Positions 1 to 6,499 of a DNA stretch of 7,650 nucleotides are shown here, in pieces. The notes beneath the pieces were generated by a model. It saw nothing but the letters and a program-made list of their open reading frames with translations. It had not been told where the DNA came from and ran no database searches. A program made the position numbers and the translations under genes. Positions within the stretch are counted from its first letter, which is position 1; every line of letters begins with the position of its first letter. Source of the DNA: an uncultured bacterium (lineage in GTDB: Bacteria > Patescibacteriota > Gracilibacteria > Absconditabacterales > Absconditicoccaceae); contig CAJAPL010000188.1 of assembly GCA_903943625.1 (NCBI GenBank), positions 1 to 7,650 on the forward strand, in the 5' to 3' direction.

Positions 1-710
1 ACTCAGATATCAATCAAGCTCATCTGATAGCAGATTACCTCAACGACAAATGATCAAAAAACATAGCAGTATTATACGAAAATACAGATTATGCTGTAGA
101 TTTTTTCCAGACACTTAAACCTCTTTATAAATGAAATATCTTGATTGATGAAAAAATCAATTCTGATGAGAGAGATTTAGGTATTGTTGCAAAAAAAATC
201 GCAAAGCAAGTAGAATCCTTGGACGCAGTTATTTTTGTAAATGGTTGAACAGACTCACTTTTCTTATGAATAATAAACAAGCTTGACCAAGAATGAGTAA
301 TAAAGAATCTCAAATGAGAATTTATTTGAACAGATACATTATTTTCTTCTAGTATATTAGATGTTGTATCATCCAAAATGGAATGATTTTTGTGAGCAAC
401 TTTACCTGACGATTGGAGTACTTACTGACCCAAAGTAGATAGTATGATGGGAGAATTTAAACAACAATACTGAGTAAAAGGAGTAAACTTCTACATCATA
501 TTATATGAGGAAGCTATCAATCTTATAACTGATATGTTTGATGCTGGCAATCGCGATGCTCAATCTATATCCGCTTATCTAAAATTGGTAGACAAAGAGA
601 ATCAGAGAGAATGATTCTTTGGTAGATATTATTTCCAATGAACTGACTCCCAATGACTAAGCTTTGTATTTAAGAAAATCGTTAATGGCAAACCTGAATT
701 TATAAAGTAG
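1..710 (+). CDS. LIV-type ABC transporter substrate-binding protein, C-terminal part (5' end outside window)
   Basis: Periplasmic-binding-protein type I of the branched-chain amino-acid (LivJ/LivK, Peripla_BP_6) family; it would capture an amino acid outside the membrane and hand it to the LivH/LivM permease encoded downstream. The first full codon is at position 3 and the stop is TAG 708-710, giving 235 visible residues. It aligns throughout with the next two genes: AVLYENTDYA matches ALITEDTDYA and ALFTENTDYA, then YKGNILIDEK, and near the end an aromatic-Gly-x-x-Tyr-Phe block followed by KKIVNGKP. At least 14 in-frame TGA codons must be read as Gly, for example in VNGGTDS and IVNGKP contexts shared with the paralogs. 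It contains one TGG Trp codon (DDWSTYG) and no CGA or CGG. The N-terminal lobe and signal peptide lie left of the window. The family is clear; the ligand is not known. Confidence 0.85.
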
Positions 711-744
711 ATAAAATAATTTTTACATCAAAACATTATAAACC

Positions 745-1875
745 ATGAAAAAGATTTTAATTACAATTGCAAGCCTTGTAGGTTTAATTGCACTAAGTGC
801 CTGTAGTAATACTCAGAATGGATGAATTAAAACAGTTAAGATATGAGTAATAGCACCTATCTCTGGCCCAGCCGCTAATTTATGACAGGATTTCTTAGAT
901 GTATTTATTCAATCGGTAGATGAGTTTAATAGTGCCAACAAATCACTCAAAGTTGATTTGGTAATAGAAGATTGAAAGTGTTCATGAAAAGATGGGGCTA
1001 GTGCCATACAGAAATTGATAAATGTTGATAAGGTAAATATGATTTTATGATGACTGTGTTCATCTGAGACTATGTCTGCTGGTAAAATAGCACAACAGAT
1101 GAAAATGACCTTATTGACAGCATGATCTAGTGCTCCAGATATCTCCAATATATGAGATTATATATTTAGATTTCGAAATGATACTTCATCTGCAATCAAA
1201 TTATGATGATATGTTAGCAAAACACTAAACAATATCGCCCTCATAACAGAAGACACAGATTACGCACAAGCATTATCCAGCAAATTTAAGGAATCCTACA
1301 AATGAAACATCGTAATAGATGAAAAATATGCGACTGATGAAAAAGATTTCGATATCTTATCCAAAAAAATAATGAACAAAAAATCTGAATTAGATTGAGT
1401 CGTATTTATACCACAATCTGACACATCTACTATATCAGCTATAAAGTCCTTTGATAAAAATTGAGCCTTAGCCTACTTTAGTGGCAAGATAGTTACAGCC
1501 ATGGCATTTAGCATGGATAGTGTGTTAAAGTGAGTTTGAGACTTGACCAATTGACTTATAGAATCCAACTTAGGTTGAATGGATATAATGTGAAGCAAAT
1601 GAAATGATTTCATGACAACGTATAAACAAACACACACAGTAAGAACCTTTGATTGATTTGTCCTTTTATGAAAAGAGGGGATTGATCTTATCTTAGATGC
1701 CATCAAGGCATGAAATTATGATTCTGAATCATTCAAGACATATTTTCAATCCATTGATAAATCACATCCTAGGGATGGATACCGAGGAGAATATTATTTT
1801 GATGGCACAGATGCGATTGGATTGAAATTTGTCATCCAAAAAATCGTTAACGGAAAACCTGTCTTTATGGAATAA
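745..1875 (+). CDS. LIV-type ABC transporter substrate-binding lipoprotein (second of three)
   Basis: Complete 376-residue substrate-binding lipoprotein of the LivJ/LivK family, a usual length. The start at ATG 745 gives a Lys-Lys n-region, a hydrophobic core and a lipobox L-S-A-C with lipidated Cys20, so it is expected to be anchored on the outer face of the cytoplasmic membrane. Residues 32-42 (KIGVIAPISGP) are the typical first strand of this fold. Cys79 (GKCSGKD) and Cys105 (GGLCSSET) match the disulfide pair of E. coli LIV-binding protein, whose second Cys lies in HLCSSST. Many glycines are TGA, including I33-G34 and G102-G103; the stop is TAA. CGA codons at residues 144 and 347 align with Tyr and Phe of the paralogs, suggesting Trp. 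The gene starts 34 bases after the previous stop and ends 28 bases before the next paralog, so an operon is likely. No Shine-Dalgarno is seen. The exact substrate is inferred only to be branched-chain or related amino acids. Confidence 0.9.
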
Positions 1876-1903
1876 CATTTATTATTTAAAATTTATTAAA
1901 AAA

Positions 1904-3073
1904 ATGATTTACACTGCAAGTATTTATGCTGTAGGCAAAAAAATTCTAACTTTAACATTAGCTTTGTTTGCTCTTATTTGACTAAGCTGATGTGCTACAG
2001 ACAATCAAGCCCCCCAAGTTAAAACAGTAAAAATTTGAGTAATCGCGCCTTTATCATGACCAGGAGCAAGCTTTGGGACGGATGGAGTGAGCTTTTACAA
2101 ATACGTCACAGATAAATTTAATGCTGAAAACAAAGATGTGCAGATTCAATTAATAGTTGAAGACGGCAAATGTAGCTGAAAAGATTCCACATCTGCAGCT
2201 CAAAAGCTTATCATGATAGATAAGGTTGATATGATACGAGGAGGTATGTGTTCAAGTGAGACTATCGCTGCAGGTAAGATATCACAAGCAAACAAAGTTT
2301 TTACTATAGCTCCAATATCCAGTGCGCCAGAAGTATCATTGATAGGGGACTATGTTTATAGATTTTACAACGATACAGAAACAGCAAAAAATCTTTGAGC
2401 TTACGCAGATGAAGAATTTACAGGCATAGCATTATTTACAGAGAACACAGACTATGCAATGTGATTAAATGCAAAATTTAGATGAGAATATAAATGAAAT
2501 ATAATAGTGGACGATACATTTCAAAGTGATGAAAAAGATTTTAGTATCCTGGTAAGTAAACTAAAGTGAAAACAGATAGATTGAATAGTTTTGGTTACAC
2601 AATCAGAATCAACTACTATAAGTTTTCTTAAAGCTCTCCAGACAGTGAATCTTCTAGAAAAGTTTAGATCCAAAACAATATGAGTTTATTTTTGTTCATC
2701 AACTTCTTTCCTAGAATCAGCTTGAGAGCTAGCCAACTGATTAAGATGTTTTGACTTACCCCCATTAGAATATCTCTGAGACAGTTCAAAAACATTTATC
2801 CAAGACTATGAAAAGACAAATACTATAACTGCTTTCCCAAGTCGGATAATACTACAAAAAGAAACGGCAGATATGACTTTGGCTGCAATCAAAGAATGAA
2901 ATTACACATCAGATTCAATTAAAAAATATTTTGAATCTATCAATCAAAGCAACCCTCGAAAATGATATTTTGGTACAGTTTACTTTGATAGCAAGAGAGA
3001 TCTTGTATGATTGCCTTATATTATAGAACAAATTGTAAACTGAAAAATAGAAAAGATAAAAATCCTCAATTAA
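1904..3073 (+). CDS. LIV-type ABC transporter substrate-binding lipoprotein (third of three)
   Basis: Complete 389-residue paralog of the preceding gene, with the same fold and expected role. Its N-terminus is about ten residues longer; ATG 1904 is the only Met available before the K-K-hydrophobic signal sequence. The lipobox is L-S-G-C with Cys30, and its Gly29 is a TGA codon, as is Gly26. KIGVIAPLSGP (residues 43-53) and the Cys90 (GKCSGKD) / Cys116 (GGMCSSET) pair match the LIV-binding-protein family. RFYNDTETA and KGYFGTVYFD align with the other two copies. CGA or CGG occurs at residues 112, 314 and 352: residue 314 aligns with Tyr and Phe in the paralogs (aromatic, fits Trp), whereas 352 aligns with AGA/AGG Arg. 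The stop is TAA. It lies 37 bases before livH. Divergence from the second copy suggests an old duplication and possibly a different ligand preference; that is inference. Confidence 0.9.
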
Positions 3074-3110
3074 TTCATAATTTTATATTCTACATTCTTA
3101 ATTCAAAAAG

Positions 3111-3932
3111 ATGGACATCCAATACGTACTACTCAACACAGTCGTTTACTGAATCGTAGCGCTCGTTATAGCAAACTTTTTCTCATTCGGGAAAATGCTA
3201 AACATGAGTATTGGATGATTTATGGTTATGTGATGATATATCATTTACAATCTGATAGCGCATTGAATATCAGTCCAAACATTAATAATTTTAATCTGAT
3301 TTATATTATTGTTTGTTATTATTAATCGGGCAATATTCAAATTTTTCCCACACGATAAACAAAAAGACCATGTGGGTGTCATAGCGACATTGTGAATCAG
3401 TATCGTATTGGAAAATCTTACCAGTTATATTTACGGCCCCAATTCTATCAATCTAAATATAGTCAATTTTAATCGGCAGATATTGCTAATAATATTCATC
3501 GTATTGTTTGGATTGTTCTATTATACATTCAAACACACACTACTTGGGGCGATGCTCAGAGGAATAGAAGAAAACAGCAAGACTGTTAAAAGTCTTGGAA
3601 TCAAAGCAAATAAAATTTTACAACTTCTATTCCTTTGTATGCTTATTCTTTTGATGGTAATAGCTTTTATCATTCTAAACGAAGCTAATCTAAGAGCATC
3701 TGATGGCATATTCTATCTTATCAAATGAATCTGAATTATGATCCTAGTCGGTGTCTCAAAAAAAGAATACATGCTATTTGGTGCCTTATTATACGTGTTG
3801 ATGGAATACTTATTATTTATCCAGATATGATTGCCAATCTCCTATAAGGAAACGCTTATATTGATAGTTATCCTTTGAGTCCTACTTTTCAGACCACAAT
3901 GACTTTTTAGTTTTAGAAATAGAAAAATCTAA
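3111..3932 (+). CDS. livH: Branched-chain amino-acid ABC transporter permease LivH
   Basis: Integral membrane permease of the LIV/HAAT importer, forming the translocation path with LivM. It has 273 residues, slightly shorter than E. coli LivH (about 308), and is hydrophobic throughout with roughly eight membrane segments. Family marks in order are: the N-terminal block GKMLNMSIGGFMVMGGY (residues 27-43, like the NFAHGDFMMLGAY-type block), ATLGISIVLEN (like the TIG/AIG-S-I-x-L motif), the cytoplasmic EAA-like loop with GAMLRGIEEN and KSLGIKA around residues 147-165 that would contact the ATPase, and a C-terminal FRPQGLF as in the conserved RPQGLFG end. The conserved Arg of the loop and of RPQG are AGA codons. 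About a dozen glycines are TGA. CGG at residues 73 and 122 is ambiguous between Arg and Trp; residue 73 lies where many LivH have Arg. The TAA stop is followed after one base by the livM start, implying coupled translation. Confidence 0.92.
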
Positions 3933-3933
3933 G

Positions 3934-4806
3934 ATGACGCAATTTGCACTCCATATAATTATATCAGCAATTATCTTTGCTATCCTTACTAGCGGATTTA
4001 GGTTTTTCATCAAACTTAGATGAACTATAGATTTTTCCTATTTAGCAATAGTTATATTTGCTAGTTATGCATCTGCATTATTCAATATTAATTTTTGACT
4101 TGGCATCTTAGCTTCTATACTTTTATCATTTGGGTTATCGATATTATTTACCTTCTTGGTACTATTCCTTTCATCCAAGCTTAACGATGTATATTTTTCC
4201 ATAGGTACTTTTGCCCTATATATTCTAGCTTATCAATTGGCCTACAATATGGAAAATATTACATGATGAGCGCTTGGTTTATCGTGAATTTCAAGAAATT
4301 TAATTGGATCGTTTATGGTTACAAGCTTGTGGAGTTATCTCATATTATCATTAATTATTCTGATTTTGCTTTTTACTTTTTTATTTCTATTCAAGAAATC
4401 ATACTTCTATAAGGTGCTTACCTGACGAGGAGAAAATGAAATAGTTGTAAAATCACTATGAACCAAAATCACAAAATACAAATTTGTAATGATACTAATC
4501 ACTACTTTCCTTGCGGCAGTAGGATGATGACTTTATACATTTTATTATCTATATATAGATCCATCAAGTTTCTGGCTAAGTATGTTAATACTATTGGTAG
4601 TTATCTGATTTATATCATACAAATACAATGATTGGGGGATATTCGGAACCTCTTTGATAGTAATGTTTGCATATGAATATCTAAGATTTTTCAAGGTCGT
4701 GGATCCTAGTAAGATAGGATATTTCAGAGAGATGCTATTTGGAATTATCGTTGTTGTTGTAGCATTTGTAGTATTTAGAAAGACCAGTTTCGGTAGGGAA
4801 AATTAA
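3934..4806 (+). CDS. livM: Branched-chain amino-acid ABC transporter permease LivM
   Basis: Second permease of the LIV/HAAT importer, 290 residues; E. coli LivM is longer (about 425) because of N-terminal segments, and many family members are about 300. Recognisable blocks are LNDVYFSIGTFAL (residues 83-95, like the RG-x-YFAIVTLAF block), TGGALGLSGISR (110-121, the LivM TGG-x-x-GLSGIPR signature), an EAA-like loop ending in GENEIVVKSLGTKITKYK (166-183), and AAVGGGLYTFYYLYIDPSSF (194-213). The Arg of GLSGISR is AGA. Three TGG Trp codons are present. In the loop, the family's RAIR is replaced by T-G-CGA-G, with CGA165 aligning to the Ile. About ten glycines are TGA, including the TGG and GLSG blocks. 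It begins one base after livH, and the TAA stop is followed by the largest spacer in the window. No livG or livF ATPase follows. Confidence 0.9.
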
Positions 4807-4839
4807 CCATACTGTAGAAGAACTTTTACTACACTTTGT

Positions 4840-4892
4840 TATTGACATCTATTGAAATTAATACGTAATAATGTATTGTGATGATGTCAATA
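4840..4892. repeat. Perfect 10-bp inverted repeat in the livM downstream spacer
   Basis: TATTGACATC at 4840-4849 is mirrored exactly by GATGTCAATA at 4883-4892, with a 33-base centre that holds a second short inverted pair, AATAC at 4860-4864 and GTATT at 4873-4877. It sits between livM and the next gene and overlaps a TTGACA box on each strand. It could be an operator for a dimeric regulator, or an RNA hairpin acting at the end of the liv transcript. No T-run directly follows the right arm, so a standard intrinsic terminator is not well supported. Confidence 0.55.
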
Positions 4893-4900
4893 TTTATAAT
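4842..4900 (+). promoter_or_regulatory. Candidate promoter region for the downstream operon
   Basis: A consensus -35 hexamer TTGACA lies at 4842-4847, with TAATAA at 4866-4871 after an 18-base gap as a possible -10. A separate perfect TATAAT lies at 4895-4900 without a convincing -35 at the usual spacing; it would place transcription start about ten bases before the ATG at 4916, giving a very short leader. This is the only spacer over 40 bases in the window, which fits a new transcription unit, but AT-rich DNA makes such boxes common by chance. Confidence 0.4.
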
Positions 4901-4915
4901 TTAATTTATAGAAAC

Positions 4916-5863
4916 ATGAAAAATCCAGATAAAACATCTCGCATAAGTATCGGACAAGTTAGCGGTAAAGTAGATACTCTTGTATCACAGCTATGAAAGA
5001 TTGAAGATCTCAAATCAGCTTTGTTAAGGCTATTAAATGGAACCGGAGAAATAATAAACATATTCTGAAAAATGAAATTAGGGAAAATAATCTCATCAAG
5101 AGAAAAAGCAACAATAATAGATTTTTTTCAAAACGGGGATGTGAAAATCTGAAAATCAGATAAATGAATTTTCTTTCAAGGAATACTTGACTGAAATAGA
5201 CGAAAATCAGACCTAGCAAAATTTATAGCACAATATCCCTTAGTCGTGGATGCAGATAAAATTATGAAAATTTCGGAAGAAGATCCATTAATTATAATTG
5301 AAAAAGATGAAGAGACAAGATTTCTGCAGATCGTCAAAGATGATAAGTGAGATCCCTCAATCAGATTCTCTTCCGGTGGCTACAGGTGATTTGTTTTAGT
5401 CCCCAAAGATGATCCAGATAACAAACAACTCATAGAGATAATACAATGAAACCAGACTATTTTTTTACAAAAAAAGGGCAATCCAAACGGAATAATAGAC
5501 ATTCAAGAAATAGCAAACTTTGTCGGTGAGCATAAGGGGGGATTTGATAAAGACAATCTTGCTGTTTTATACAAAGAAGATTCTATGTTTTCAATAATCC
5601 ACAAAAGCGAATTGGCGGACTGAACATTTCAAGTAAAAGAGGTTTTATTATTTAAAAAACCATCGTGAGTTGCCATCAAGTTTGACGAATACAATTGTTT
5701 CCAAGCTGAGCACTCAAATCGAGGCAAGGTCATTTGCAAGAAGCGTTATAATGAATCATGAGAACTGCTATGAATAGATACATTCAAAAAACTGAGACTA
5801 GGATGAGAAAAGAGGATAAACAGCCAATCCCGATCCATAGATTGGTTGACCAGCAGGGGATAA
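4916..5863 (+). CDS. Hypothetical protein, unrecognised, 315 residues
   Basis: I do not recognise this protein. Read with TGA = Gly it runs uninterrupted from ATG 4916 to TAA 5861-5863; at least ten in-frame TGA codons are used. It is rich in Lys, Asp, Glu and Ile, with no signal peptide or membrane segment, so probably cytoplasmic. The first about 60 residues look helical (KVDTLVSQLGKIEDLKSALLRLL), followed by a mainly beta-like region with repeated short hydrophobic strands and charged turns (PLIIIEKDEE, GFVLVPKDD, NLAVLYKEDS). The last 60 residues hold two Cys (NCF and VICKK) and end in IDWLTSRG. CGA occurs at residues 96, 269 and 306, while CGC and CGT are also used, so Trp or Arg at CGA is undecided here. 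ATG 4916 follows the A-rich bases typical of this window. It precedes the hydrolase gene by 28 bases and is probably its operon partner. It may be lineage-restricted. Confidence 0.75.
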
Positions 5864-5891
5864 ACAGGTATTTATAGCTTAATCATAAGTA

Positions 5892-6467
5892 ATGGGGCAG
5901 AAAAAAATAATTTTATTACATTGACGATGCGGGCATAGCAAAGAGAATCGATTTTGACGATTCCAAGAACGAGCAGAATCAAAAGGATATGCTATACGAA
6001 TCCCCAATTTGCCAAATGCAGAACACCCTAAATTAGAAGAATGGATAAGACACTTAGAGTTTCTCAAAGATATAGTAGATGAGGAAACAATTTTGATAGG
6101 TCATAGCATGGGTTGTATAATGGTAAATCATCGGTTATTATATTTAAAAAAAATCGTGAAAAGAGTCATTAACGTAGCCCCCATCTTGGCAATAAGCAAT
6201 ACACCAACAATGAGAGATGCTATTAATATGGCTCCAGAACTAGAAGAATTTCGCAAAACTATCTTAGACTTCAATGAGATTCCAAAATATTGTTCGGATT
6301 ATAATATATACATATCAGATAACGACCCGTATGGCGAATTTAGAGAAAGCATTAAATATTTTAAGGACAAATTGCCTTTTGCGAAAATTAAAAAATTTAA
6401 ATGATTCGGCCATTTTAATACCAACGCGGGGGTAAGTAAATTCCCTGAAATTATAAAAGATATCTAA
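5892..6467 (+). CDS. RBBP9/YdeN-family alpha/beta serine hydrolase
   Basis: Complete 191-residue small serine hydrolase of the RBBP9/YdeN family, the usual length (about 185-190). These cytoplasmic alpha/beta-fold enzymes act as esterase-like hydrolases; the natural substrate is generally unknown. After strand IILLHG (residues 6-11) comes the oxyanion-loop region, then PNLPNAEHPKLEEW (38-51), a family signature. The nucleophile is Ser72 in GHSMGC (70-75); Asp145 in SDNDP (142-146) and His174 in GFGHF (171-175) complete the expected triad. The family's N-W-x-x-W signature (W-Y-G-W in human RBBP9, W-F-P-W in B. subtilis YdeN) appears as N-CGA-F-G-CGA at residues 19-23, strong evidence that CGA is Trp here. 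Other CGA/CGG codons are at residues 12, 27, 36 and 81. Glycines 11, 22 and 171 are TGA. An in-frame TAA six bases upstream of ATG 5892 fixes the start region. Under the standard code only a truncated ORF from about position 6009 would be called, losing the N-terminal 39 residues. Confidence 0.9.
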
Positions 6468-6499
6468 GAGCCTTATTTACAATCTAATAAACCCACAAA

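Noticed and set aside
125..376. Minus-strand ORF of 83 codons
   Set aside because: It lies antisense to the first binding-protein gene, has no family resemblance, and exists because the + strand frame uses few codons that give stops in reverse.
909..1706. Minus-strand ORFs at 909-1148 and 1473-1706
   Set aside because: Both are antisense shadows of the second binding-protein gene, which is well supported by its lipobox, Cys pair and paralog alignment.
1..4806. A decayed transporter locus full of pseudogenes
   Set aside because: In-frame TGA is the only disruption, lies at expected Gly positions in all genes, and no frameshift or in-frame TAA/TAG occurs; recoding explains it.
4814..4830. Possible terminator hairpin GTAG...CTAC after livM
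   Set aside because: Only four pairs form before mismatches and no T-run follows; too weak to call.
5010..6067. Minus-strand ORFs at 5010-5219 and 5879-6067
   Set aside because: They are shadows of the unknown gene and the hydrolase; their hydrophobic, low-complexity look comes from reversed Lys/Glu-rich codons.
6009..6404. Short hydrolase ORF starting at a TTG
   Set aside because: This is only the TGA-free middle of the hydrolase. The true gene starts at ATG 5892 and ends at TAA 6467, needed for the HG strand, the WxxW region and the catalytic His.
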